A stretch of DNA of 64,000 bases from Opisthorchis felineus (Eukaryota > Platyhelminthes > Trematoda > Opisthorchiida > Opisthorchiidae). The position numbers and the translations under genes are program-made. The DNA is taken from positions 363,569 to 427,568 of the forward strand of contig SJOL01008692.1 in the NCBI GenBank assembly GCA_004794785.1, given 5' to 3'. Below, in pieces: positions 49,250 to 60,083 of this stretch (positions are counted from its first letter, which is position 1; every line of letters begins with the position of its first letter). The notes under the pieces were generated by a model. That model was not told where the DNA came from. It did not search any database and worked only from the letters and a program-made list of their open reading frames with translations.

Positions 49250-51639
49250 TCAAGAAATTCCGAACATACGGCGAATCTACCACTTTGGGGCAAATGAAAA
49301 AAGCAAGTGTGTTTCGTTTTGAAACACGGTGTGCTCACAGAAATGCACTTTCTTTCTTCTACTTGTCTGGCGATGTTCCAGATGAAAGTGGCTTCTTGTG
49401 GTTCTACTGCTGAACGCTGGTGCATCGCAAAGTATGATTATGAAATGACTAGTTTACAGGACATGGTATGCACAAGGTGACAAAGGCCACAAACCTCCAC
49501 TTGTTTGAGACTTCTTTCCAGTCTGCAGTTTACACAAAAACATTTGGCTTTTCTTTAAAGGTCGAACTTTGGTAGTAAGCAAGCGTAATGGACTGGTCTC
49601 AAGTTCCTCTTCCTACCTACCCTAGCGACGTTAAAGAAGACCATCTCCAAAAAGGAGCCGATTTAACGGCTTCGTTTTGTTGTCTTCTTGGAGAAATCCT
49701 GGAAGAGTGACCTCCTTCATCCAATCAATATGATGCCTGTTTGGAACTGTTACTCGGATGCAATTACCTAATAAAAAAACATAGAAGTAAAGCTTGTTTA
49801 ATGGCAGTAATCAATAAATCGAACGCACTAGCTCGACATTTAAACGTGTAGCAAGAAATCGTCAGATGTTTGGTATGAAGTGCACGCTCTGCCGTGTGTC
49901 CGTCTGCTAAAAAAACTGACCAAGCACACACGGAATTCAGCTTACTTTGCGAACTTTTCATCAAAACCTCAATGCAAAAGCCCCTATCATGTATATATGT
50001 GGACACTACTGTGCACTTTCACATTTGGTGAAAGTCCAAAGGTTTCCCTTAAAATTCAGAGGCGGGGATCGCTTCTGCCTCCTTTGGAAGTTCAGGATAC
50101 CAGCGTGCTTTTCCACTTGAGTCGTTCAACTCGTAGGAACCGTCACTCTTAAAGGGTGCTGTAGACCAGGGTCATTTTATGAGCTATCAACTATATTCTC
50201 TCGAAACCGTGCTCTTTTCAGGAGAGAAGCAAATTTTTTATCACTAAACTTCCTGATCAATTCATCTTGACCGATTCCGTGCGTACTCGCAAAAATGAAG
50301 CTAAATTCAGCATAACTGATGGCAAATCTTCACAAGATGTGGCACAATTTAACAAATATAACCCTTCTTATTTCTCCACACTAAAACCAAAGTTTACATG
50401 GAATCAGACAAAGTGCGGGGGCTGACAAGATAAGAATATGACAGGCTTTTCAACGTAATCTCCGAATTTCGTCTACAAACAGAACGCGTAAAATGCAGCT
50501 GAGCGTGGAATTGCGGGCGTTTCGAGTTTTTTCTCGTGTCAACGCCCAATGATAGATTAGATGTAGGATAGGTTTACGCACAAATACGGGATTTGCTTTC
50601 ATACCGAGCTATTTTTCTCGAAGTTTGGAGAGAAAATCACCTGCTGTTTCGTCAATTTTGGAAAAATACTCGCCGATTTAATGGGAGAACACAGTGAACT
50701 TGACTTGGGACAGGAGTCTTTTGTAAAACAAAAGCCATTCCTCCGTGGTAGACTACTTCAGAAAAGAGGCATCCGGATTTTCGTCTTTTTCGTGATTGCC
50801 AGCAGTCCGCGTTCCTGTAACGCAGTGCTCGTACTCTTCACTTTAGGATCTTAGTATATTTCCGTGACCTATTAATCCAAACTGACACGACCGGTAAGCG
50901 GTTTAATCTTGGTGTACTTTTAAAACATAGCTAAAGTATATAGTAATTGTGGGAATGTGGGTGTCTACGTACTAACGGTTTACTAAAAGGCGGAGATGTT
51001 CAACGGAGATTGCAGAACGTTTCGCAGAAATTAAGTAAAGTGACTTCCCAGTTTTATATCTTTCCTTTCAGACGGTTCAGAAACTGAGGTTCTTCTTAGT
51101 ACTTTCATAGAAGCTTCTGCTTGGAACTGATGTCCTGTGGGAGGCCCTTTAAAGTGGCAAAAACGACCATTGTAGGTGGTGTCTAGGCAAAAAGCCCTTC
51201 TAGCATGGACCAAACTGGAGCTTCCGGGTACACCTCATACCCTTAATATTCCACCTCTCCCGCCCCCAAATGTCTATCATCGGGGTAGTTGAGATTTTTC
51301 AAACACGACTAACAACTTTTTCCCTCACATAACACACTATCCATCTAACGGCGGGTGCTACTGCTGAGGCATGCGAGTAGTATGTGGTTTTCCCGTAACT
51401 CCGCCTCGCCTCTAATGGAAGGTGAACCCCATTGGGTTTATTACGGAACCTGTGGAACTGCTTTGCAGCGTTCGTTTACAAGTGCGTGATAGTCAATGAA
51501 ATCCACGAAAGTTCAAGAAAACGCGTGAGGATGTTCAGTTTTTTTAAAAATAAGGTGCATACGAGCTGTTCACTTTCCTGTCCAATAGTTTGTAACCGTT
51601 TAGTTGGTGCTTGCTGATAAACAATTGGAAAAATTACAC

Positions 51640-51720
51640 TCATCTGCCAATTAAGTCGGTATTTACAACAGACTCCACTGAATCCCAGCTGAATCTCTCG
51701 CTCATTATATTCCCTAACTG
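51640..51720 (+). repeat. Short family P fragment
   Basis: CACTCATCTGCCAATTAAGT and CACTGAATCCCAGCTGAATC followed by TCTCGCTCATTATATTCC match the inner end of the family P left arm. Confidence 0.55.
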
Positions 51721-52816
51721 AAGGTGCTGAATAATAGCCGATTCATGCTTTAGTTGGTACTAACTTAATGACACCTAAGTCTTTTGTTAGCAGCAAAGTA
51801 ATCTTTCAGTGAGTGGACCTGGTCATTGACGGTTAACATCTGTTTATGAACGAATATATTTTACGTCCTTTTTTTCTCTGAAGCAGCTTTAGTTCCCAGA
51901 CCACACCACGTGCAATTCCTACTGGATTTCAGAAACCGGAAGAGATCAGATACAGGGGCACCCCAAGTAATTTTTAGCAAGCATGTTCTGCAATTCGATG
52001 GAAAATCAAATTACCTAAGTGGACCTGCTCAGCCTAAATGAATCACTTCTCCCAGGAAAATAATACGGGTTTGATAATGAGTAGTGGGGTAGGCCGTCTG
52101 TTGTTAAAGTCGCTGTCTCCGAATACACAGCCTGAGCTGTTCGATGTTGACATAACAGACGTTTTCAGACGAGGATACCTACTGAAAACACTTCACAGTG
52201 CCTAAAGATTGGTGTTAACTCTGATCAAATGTCTGACGTATTTGAGTAAGTTTGTTGGATAGTGCTGAACTGACAGCCTCGATTTCATAAGATGTGGTGT
52301 CCACTGACCGAAAGCTTGTCCGAAAACAACTGAATAAAACCACAATCTGGAAGTGTCCTGCAGACGGCATACGCTTTTCCATCGATGATATTATGACGTT
52401 ATTAAAGCACCTGAAGATGTGTCTCAGTTATTAGCCTCACAGGCTCCAATATACCAAACTCTTACCACTAGCGAATTCTTCTGTGTGCCGCAATACTGGT
52501 AAATAGTATTAATGCCATTGAGGTCTAAAGGGTAACATCCATTAGAATTTCCAGTACGTAGTGTGTCAGGTAGACGTGATCATTTCCATACAACCAAATC
52601 TCTCTAGGCACGTTACCTCCGATTATTGGAGATAACAGAAATCCAACGCAGTGAGTGAATTCCTGTCAATTATATAGCTCTGGAGATCACAAGTGTAATC
52701 TACCGCTTATTTATGAGCTTTTCACCAGCATTACCACTAAAACGGAGAAAGGTTAACTGTAGCATTTCTGTTTTTTGAAGGATTTTAAACTACTCTGATA
52801 ATTTGAAGTAGGCTAG

Positions 52817-53312
52817 TTCTTAGACAAATTTAACGAAACAATGGGCTTGACTGACCATGACTCATGTTTTCAAACTTTAGACATGGACTTCGTAATGGAC
52901 AAACTTTTAATTCAGGATCCAGCATCGATTATTGATGGAAGAAAGACTATCTTTGAATTCTACTCCCATCTGAGCATATCTCCGTACGTAACTCCATGTC
53001 CCAAAGTGAGACGCTTTTGTGATCGATCTATTGGAAAGAACAAGTTGGAAAACAATCGAGAGTCGGATCGTGACTTTTTTATTCGGCAGTCTCGCATGAT
53101 AATCAGGATCATTATTGTCTCGCCAGTTCAGAAACCTACCACATACGGACCGAACAGACGTTTGAGGTCTTCGGGAGAAAGCGAAGCTGAATCGAATGCA
53201 ACATTGGGGAAACTTCGGAATCCAAGAAAACGCCAGGCACTGAGTCTCAGACTTCCTCAGATGCCAACATTTCACTTCCAGGTGACTGCCTTAAAAAGGA
53301 TACGCTCAGAAT
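52817..53312 (+). CDS. NETO-like receptor, exon 4: divergent CUB2 with basic insertion
   Basis: Residues 295-459 plus one base. The start is set by the AG at 52815-52816, the acceptor that gives the phase 0 needed after exon 3; nearby AGs at 52822-52823 and 52879-52880 would need phase 1. The donor is GAAT|GTAAGT, phase 1. CUB-like features are C311, DFVMDKLLIQDP (like the second-disulfide and yDG region), C355/C362 in PKVRRFC, and a final beta-strand FHFQVTAL resembling the RMLFTSF end of NETO CUB2. Between about 380 and 440 is a low-complexity basic/Ser-rich stretch with RRLR and RNPRKRQ, not typical of CUB domains. Sequons are N300 and N421. The reading frame runs on to a stop at 53384-53386, but splicing at 53312 is favoured because it joins the LDLa exon in phase. 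Confidence 0.7.
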
Positions 53313-54491
53313 GTAAGTTGTTGGAAGTGACTGAGGATGGTGTGTTGTACTACCACCAGTATTGCAATAAATTGACACCTTCTTGAATTACTATCCTTAA
53401 CATGTCTGGCCAAATTTCCATGTTCAACTGATCGCATCCGTACAACTTTATGGTAGGCTAATGGAGGTCGGCATCGCTGAGGAAGAACCAGAACCAGATA
53501 AAATATTCCTGCTTAGACTTCATGTAGGTGTGTATGGGGGCTGGATCGCTTCGTGTTTGCCCAACATCCTTTGTGGTCACCCACCGCCAGCCTAGCATAT
53601 TTGAGTGAATGAGGAAAGGAACCGGTTAAGTTAGGACACACCTAGTGTCAGTAACCTGTCACATTGAGAAGATTACTGTTATTCGCCCAGATGTGTTCTT
53701 TCTATATGTATGCAAACCGACCTGACTCAACACAAAATAGATGAAGTTGTAGAGATTACTCTCCTGACAAAGTTTAACTAGAGGTGTCGGAGTCATATGG
53801 GAGATTCTACGCATTCTACGACGGTATAACAGGTTCAGGAAAATGTGTTACACTTAGGTATACTCACATATGTCAATAAAACTACACGTGTATATCCATA
53901 CACCACTCACGTGGTTTCTAAAGTGGTGGCTAACGCCCACAAATGTACCATGGCTTAACTTGATCTGCTTGGAATTGAGGAAGCAAGCGAGATGAGTAGG
54001 TGCCCCAAAGTCTCGAATTCTAAAAACAACAATTGACCGTTCAGCTGTAACATCCTTCCGGTGCTTAGCTACCATGCCACCGGAATAAAGTGCGAAGGCT
54101 CAGATACTGTCAGGTTGCCCGAGCCTAGACAGAAGCAGTGGAGATGCTGAGGTTGGGTTCGAAATACGTACCCTCCGGTCAGTAGGTTCACGCCTTAACC
54201 AGCGAGTTATCTCAAGCCCAATCTGTAGGGTTCTACCCCTGTGCGGTGGCGGACTGGCGTGAAAGGACACTTGTGTTGTAACAGGTCGGGTTTGTTTCGC
54301 CACAAATACAACTTCAATATAAATGGTCACCAAATTAGAAGACGGACTACAACAGTTCAGTTTACTGGATCATAAGAACATCATCTGACACAATCCAGTT
54401 GTAGGTTAACAAAAGGCGTCTGTTTTTTCGTTGCCAAAAAAGTTCAGTAAGCAAAGTTTCGTCAAAATGAACAGTTTTTCTTGCCCCTCAG
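53313..54491 (+). other. Intron 4 (about 1.2 kb)
   Basis: Donor GTAAGT at 53313, acceptor CAG at 54491, phase 1. It contains an inverted family A SINE (54064-54222) and nothing else recognisable. Confidence 0.75.
54064..54222 (-). repeat. tRNA-derived SINE-like element, family A
   Basis: On the minus strand GGGCTTGAGATAACTCGCTG, then GTATTTCGAACCCAACCTC, GTCTAGGCTCGGGCAACCTG, ACAGTATCTGAGCC and GGCATGGTAGCTAAG are collinear with the copies at 34952 and 37114. The B box (TTCGAACCC) is well preserved. Confidence 0.7.
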
Positions 54492-54623
54492 TCACCAGTG
54501 CTCCTTGTGAAGACACCTGGACGACATGTGACGCGGAAACTTGCATTCCAAAGGCATTCTGGTGTGATAAAATTTTCAACTGTCCGCAGTGGCAAGATGA
54601 AGGAGCACATTGTGAGGAGTTGC
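54492..54623 (+). CDS. NETO-like receptor, exon 5: LDL-receptor class A domain
   Basis: Residues 460-503 plus one base. The acceptor is TTGCCCCTCAG and the donor is TTGC|GTAAGT, both phase 1; the first codon joins exon 4 as t+tc (Phe). Six cysteines at 465, 472, 477, 484, 490 and 500 have the LDLa spacing, with the CIPKAFWCDKIFNC core and an acidic QDEGAHC end that would bind calcium (D485, D495, E496). One position usually Asp is Asn (N489). In NETO proteins one LDLa module follows CUB2 directly and sits next to the membrane, exactly as here. This exon is compact and unambiguous. Confidence 0.88.
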
Positions 54624-57128
54624 GTAAGTCATGTGGTGGAAAAAGCATTCATCACTTCTTTATTTATAAAGCAACATGTGTGCATATTATCAGAATGAGA
54701 GAAAAAGGTTAATCTAAAAGCGCCTATGTAGTGTTCAAACCTATCGCACACACGCCCACTCGGTGCTGGAGTGTATTCACGTCACAGAGCCCAATATCCG
54801 GCTGACAGTTGCTAGTCTATCCAGCTAGTCCAGTAACTGGTCGGTTACATAAATGCTGCCCTCCTTTTTAAGGGGTACACTCAGAATGCAAGTGTATTCA
54901 AGAATTTATAAATGGGCAAAGTGTGAATTCAGGTTTGTGTAGTGCAGTTTGATAAACCCAAGTTAAACGCTTCATACATCGAGTGCTTCTGTGGAAGACC
55001 TCGTACTATTCTAGGGAGTTTACTTCCTTATATGGGATATACAAACTTTAAACCGTAAAGTTGTAGAATCTTTCTTCACAGTTCCAGCGGCTGGGGGTAA
55101 AGGAATCGGATACACGTGAGAATAATGCTTTGCTTCATATAAACTTGTTACCAACCACAAAATTAAAACGGTATCACATTCGTTGAACTGTTGGAATTTG
55201 ATGAGGTTTACACTGTATACTGTTTATTGCAGGAGGGAAATACGGTGAACCAGTGCTCAAGAGGTTGCTTTGTTGAGCCCCGTCCCCGATGCTTTCTCAT
55301 CCTCACTTCTATTTCAAGGTTCATTGTGACGTTTGAAACTCCCGAATCCCACTGCTGAGCCACAGGCCTCTCGTTTGTGATAGTGGTACATACCTGGATC
55401 CCATTGATACCAGAGATGTCTGTCGGCCGTACAACCAGCTGTTTACTGCTTGGTTTTTGATGTCTTCACTCCAGGCAATTCCGTCATAGGAAGAATCCGT
55501 CACTGAGCTTTACTAATTATTGAGACAGGTCCGAATCTGATGGTGTTGCCTGAGGTCCAGAGACTCAGCACGGAAGCTGATCAGTGGTCCCTAAGCATAT
55601 GAGATTAAGTGGAAGCAGGCTACTCTTGTGCCTCGCAGCTCAAAGCTACTGTGATGCATTTAGCCTTTTCCGGCGTTGCAAAGCTAATCTACGTAGCGTA
55701 GCCATGTACCAGCATGATCAGCAACCATCTTTGTGAATGGCGGAATCCCTTTCCACAGATTCCCAGTGCATCACTGCATGAATCCAACGTCATTGATGAG
55801 ATCGTATGACCGATCACGTGCCCACTATCGAGCCTCCGAATAATCAATCCCTGACCTTCTTTCTAAGAAACTGGTACTCTTCTTCACCACGGCAAACAGG
55901 TCGCGCTTTCCGTGGATATATACCTCTTGAAAGGGGTCCTAACTTTCCTTAATAAATAAGTTCATAACTAGTCAATTTAGCTACCTCTTCGGTGTCCCTC
56001 ATTGGGATAGCAAGGATATATGCCGATGTCGGGTTCTCACGTTATGCAACCGTCCACGGGTTTGATCCATGCAATTCATAACCAGAATGATCAGAATTTG
56101 CGTTTAAGCACTTGAAAGGTAATCATATGAAAGAGTATACTATAGTTTACTAACAGCAGTATTGCGGCTAAGGAACCAACTCAGGCAGTTGGTGCTTCTT
56201 GTATAACGCCTGCTTCAGTAACACTTAAAGGATCGATGAAAGCTCGCTAGGCAGACCACACTCTTCTTGGGACCCGTAAGATGGACCCAAATATTCATCA
56301 AATGCTGTTCTGTAAAAATCCTCTCTGCACTATGGCTGCCTACAGTCTTTGTGAATGAAAGCTACCGCATATCACACCTGTTTCTGCAGCTGCCAAGATA
56401 GGACAGAGCAGTTTTTAGACACTTGACTTCAAGAAATTACACGGAAAAAACCACTGAGCGGTATGCAGAGGCCTATCTTTTAGTACCAATAAATGCCATA
56501 TAATATTCTTTTATTGTAAACGGGAACTTGGTTGTCAGATGAATGGCCTTTTATTGCAAACGAGTGCTCCGAAACGTGAACCAGAATAACATTACATGAA
56601 CTTTGATGTAAAGTTGCATTTCAGCCACTCGGTATTCCTACAGAAAGTCATGAAAACTCACCTGTTCCTAAGATAAAATTTGGCTTGAATCCGCAAGTAG
56701 TTTAAGTTACAAAGGGATCCGGCCTATCAGTCAGGCAACACAAATTCGTCAGAAGCAATCACGACGTTGCACCACCAACTCATGCATTGAACTTGGAAAT
56801 CCTCATATCCCATTAGGGCAGTTCTCCTTCAAATCTACTCCATATGTTACCGCCGATTCGGGGAATCACCTTTTGACGTAGTGCATTCTAACTGGTGGGC
56901 CCCATGCATATCGGCAGTTAAAATCCACTCTACCACCACCCGAATAATCCTTATTACTAAAATAAGCTGCAGAGGACGAATGCCCTCCCAAGGTGTTAGG
57001 TGGGGTTCTTAACCAAAAGGGACTCTCTATTTTCAAAAATGTACTACTCAGCTCCGTGGAAAACTAACTTTCTTCCCCCAACCAACAACTTCTTCCGTTG
57101 TAAAATCTCTTTCGGAGGAAATTGTAGG

Positions 57129-57460
57129 TGCTTGACTACTGTTTGCATTCATTTTGATCAGACCTCGCATTAATCCTATGATGACGCTGCCAACAGGCAG
57201 GCTAAACCCACTAAAATGCAGTGTAGCCTGGTTTCACTCTTGACGTTTGCATCCTGCTGGTCAAGTGTAAACTTTTTTGTTGGTAGTGCAAGGAGATTTG
57301 GGAAGTTTGGTGGAGATTTCGTCCCGGCCGCAAGGTCGTGGGTTCGAGACTCTGGGGTTTCGTGAGGTTCCCAATAAGGATGAAACAACGTGCAGTGCTT
57401 CATGGCTTCTCAGCGTAGATTGGCTTCACTTATAGGACGAAATCTCTGCCAGAAAACTTT
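57129..57460 (+). repeat. Family B element, 3' part
   Basis: GCCGCAAGGTCGTGGGTTCGAGACT has a B-box-like GGTTCGAGACT. It is followed by TTTCGTGAGGTTCCCAATAA, GGATGAAACAACGTGCAGTG and the ACTTATAGGACGAAATCTC tail. The order matches the copy at 57936-58268. Confidence 0.65.
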
Positions 57461-57769
57461 TGTTTGTTCTTCCCTAGACGATAAAATTATCCAAAGTTTC
57501 TCTTACAAGTAGAAGATGAAATCAACACAAGAAAGTTTTCCCGGAATTTCGACTTTTTCGAAATTTATCACTAAATTTTACACGTAATAAATCGCACATC
57601 TCCAGATTAAAATAACATTAACGCATCACGCGACTGAATATCTCTTTCATGTTGTTCTTCAGCCAAATATGAAGGGCAGAACCTACCCATAGGTTCGACT
57701 GCTTGATATAAGTTATCACTCATCAGATGTGGTTCTTCTAGAAAATCGTGTTCTGGTAATCCTTTGATG

Positions 57770-58268
57770 AGTATTTGTTCAGCGGCGGCACTCTTTCAGG
57801 GCATAGCTAGCATGCAACCCAAAGGAAGCAAGAGTGCTAAATTACTTAAGCCCCGGCAACAGAAGTCGAGTCCTAGCGCAGCTTGGCCTCAACTACAGAA
57901 CGAAATCTCCATTGAAAATCTCAAATCTCCTCATACTACTAACAATCTATAAGTAGCTCAGAGGGTGAGTGAAACTTCCACCTGAGAAGCCCTCACTGGA
58001 GGAGCCAGCCAATACTATGATCATGTGATGTGGATTCCGTGGTTGAAGACTGAGTGGCACCATATCTTATCTTATCTGTGCGAGTTGATCACACTTCTGA
58101 TCAGCCGCTCGTGGTCAAACGGTCACGTGTTCAACCTACCAGCTGGAAGGTCGCGGGAGGTTCGTGAGGTTCGTTAGATGCCCACTGCTAATGCATCCCA
58201 GAAAGGATGAAACAGTCTTCCAGCATAGATTAGTTTCACATACAGGACAAAATCTCTGTTGACAAGCA
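57770..58268 (+). repeat. Family B elements: tail of one copy, then a nearly full copy
   Basis: 57770-57935 ends in the ACAGAACGAAATCTCCATTG tail. The next copy begins immediately (TCCTCATACTACTAACAATC, 57929-58268): GAGAAGCCCTCACTGGAGGA, GATCATGTGATGTGG, CAGCCGCTCGTGGTC, CAGCTGGAAGGTCGCGGGAG, AAAGGATGAAACAGTC and the ACAGGACAAAATCTC tail. The unit is about 330 bp. Units in tandem and the B-box-like motif suggest a SINE-derived repeat. Confidence 0.7.
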
Positions 58269-58919
58269 GAAAACTACGGACCTTCCCTTCGGTATTTTTG
58301 CGACTTAACCGCTTAGTTACGTCGAGCTGTGACGGGTGTTCATAGCAGACTGATGTCAGCAAGCGGTTAGCATGGTTTGCTTGGGACTAGGCGAACCACA
58401 GTCGATGACGTTGTGGAACAAAAGTGTCTAGAGTGAAACAAAAAATGTTGACTTCCGCCCTCAAGTTCGACTTTCTTGTTGCCTTTCACAGAAACGCAGG
58501 TTCTCATCATTGCAATAATGGTATCGGATTAAAGTGCTTTGGAAAGCAGCACGTTATCGAGTTAAGGAGAGTGAAACGAAATGTAGCAATTGGTATATGT
58601 TTGTCGGCAACGAAACCACTTTGATTTGGAACCCAATTATTTTATGAGATAAATACAATTCCAAGTGCTGTCCATGTGATCATTTCCTATTTCTGTTGAC
58701 ACTGAGCTTCTTAAGGGTTAAGCAGTTGCACAGCACTGGTTTATCGCTCTCAGTGCCGAACGTCCGCTCCTAGGACAAAGTATCCCACCGTATGTGCTGG
58801 ATATTTCCACATATTTTGGTGTTCAGCACAGCCCACTGCACTCCTTCTTGAAAAAAGCGAGGACCACTGCTCTAAATTGACTGTTTTTATGCATCTTCTC
58901 GCTACCTAACCCACCACAG

Positions 58920-59078
58920 GTAACAGCAATAATGATGCGCACAAAAGCCTGACGGAGTTGCGAAAAGAACAAGAAAAACGTGAAGCAGACGCGGAGCAGT
59001 TGGCAGCTCAGACACTTCATCTTTCCATTCTTGGTAGCCTCGGACTCCTTTTGACATTGATCACGGTCACGTGCATCG
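58920..59078 (+). CDS. NETO-like receptor, exon 6: charged stalk and transmembrane helix
   Basis: Residues 504-556 plus one base. The acceptor is CTAACCCACCACAG and the donor is ATCG|GTAGGT, both phase 1, joining exon 5 as c+gt (Arg). Residues 504-535 are hydrophilic and strongly helix-forming, rich in Glu, Lys, Gln and Ala (TELRKEQEKREADAEQLAA), possibly a short coiled coil. Residues 536-556 (LHLSILGSLGLLLTLITVTCI) are a single hydrophobic helix. It is followed in exon 7 by LRRRKK, a stop-transfer cluster, which fixes a type I topology with the CUB/LDLa part outside the cell. Confidence 0.85.
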
Positions 59079-59449
59079 GTAGGTCCCAATTTTCCAGCTA
59101 TCATTTATGGTGCATTACTCTATCCTCCGCCCTTCGAAGCAACAGATTTGACAGATTCCCAGTGTTCCCTTGAGGGCGGTATTTCCTAGTGGAAGAATGA
59201 TATATAATAATCGTATCGCACGCATTCCGCATTATGGTAATGAGCCTTCGTCTCTGTCCAGGTGTTTGTCCGAAGCTTCCGTGAGGTTCAGATGGAATTT
59301 TCCACTGAGTATGATGTTCAATACGCTTGCATATCCGTGATTCAGACGTCTATATCTGCGACAGGCTAAACTTGTTCAAAATTTGTCAGCCTTCCCATTC
59401 AAGTCATAAAAAAGTTATTTTCTCATCCAGTCGAAAATAAGTACGATCC

Positions 59450-59690
59450 TTGACGGAATGCCACTCATAATGATGTTGTCGAAGGGTTTTCGGTAACCTT
59501 TTAAGTAGTGTTCCGTCAATAAAATGTACTGCGATATCTCGAATATCGCAGAATCTAAAACACGAGACAGCCTTTGCGCAGCACATTTCGTTGAAGAATA
59601 TCGTAAACGAGTGATTTAGCTGGAATCTGGTTGAGTCTTCCTTTAAAAACCAAGCTGATATGCAATTAAGTGTGCATTTCTCGAATATCT
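59450..59690 (-). repeat. Family P fragment
   Basis: GTTGAAGAATATCGTAAACG, AGTGATTTAGCTGGAATCTG, GTTGAGTCTTCC and GTGCATTTCTCGAATATC follow the order of the copy near 9300. The ACTGCGATATCTCGAAT string is also shared with 9432-9453. Confidence 0.6.
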
Positions 59691-59997
59691 AAGAGTAAGT
59701 TGACACGAAGATATAATCTTGTATGACAATGAAAATAATGAATATTATCTGGAAATGGATGACGTATCGTGCGTTGCTTCGTCCCATCCTTCAGGTGTAC
59801 TATCTGCAGCCGATATTTCAACGTTAATCGACTCCAACGAATGATGCTGTGTCTGTCTGGGGCCAGAGTATCGGCTAGGCCAAATCTTGCTAGAAAGAGT
59901 TCATTATTATAGAGGGTTGATGTGTCAGCCGTGCTTATGACATGAACCCCTTAAAGCGATAGTCAATCAATAAATCTGCACTGGTTGTGGACCAGCT

Positions 59998-60083
59998 GGC
60001 TGTTGATCTGTTTACCGAGCTTGGCAATTTGCTTGCAGAATTTTCATCACCAAACCTCACGCTCAGCGGACAGATCAACAGCC
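59998..60083. repeat. 14-bp perfect inverted repeat
   Basis: GGCTGTTGATCTGT at 59998-60011 is repeated as ACAGATCAACAGCC at 60070-60083. The sequence just inside (CCGAGCTTGGCA) recurs near 18681 (GTTGATCTGCTTGCCGAGCT), so the arms look like opposed copies of a dispersed motif. Confidence 0.65.

Larger units (their letters stand above)
42706..52816 (+). other. Intron 3 (about 10.1 kb)
   Basis: Donor GTGAGT at 42706; the acceptor is taken as the AG at 52815-52816, phase 0, with a weak pyrimidine tract. Contents are a palindromic family B locus (44940-45460), two adjacent family P copies (46790-47290) and another at 51640-51720. There is an unexplained open stretch on the minus strand at 49076-49249. 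No gene is recognised. Confidence 0.65.
54624..58919 (+). other. Intron 5 (about 4.3 kb)
   Basis: Donor GTAAGT at 54624, acceptor CAG at 58919, phase 1. It holds three family B segments in a row (57129-57460, 57770-57935, 57936-58268). The rest shows nothing I can identify. Confidence 0.75.

Noticed and set aside
53313..53386. Continuation of the exon 4 frame to a stop at 53384-53386
   Set aside because: A consensus donor (GTAAGT) at 53313 gives the phase needed to join the LDLa exon; reading through would end the protein before LDLa and TM.
55530..55690. 5S rRNA-like stretch (GGAAGCTGATCAG...)
   Set aside because: Only a short resemblance to the GGAAGCTAAGCAG region; the internal control elements are not in place.
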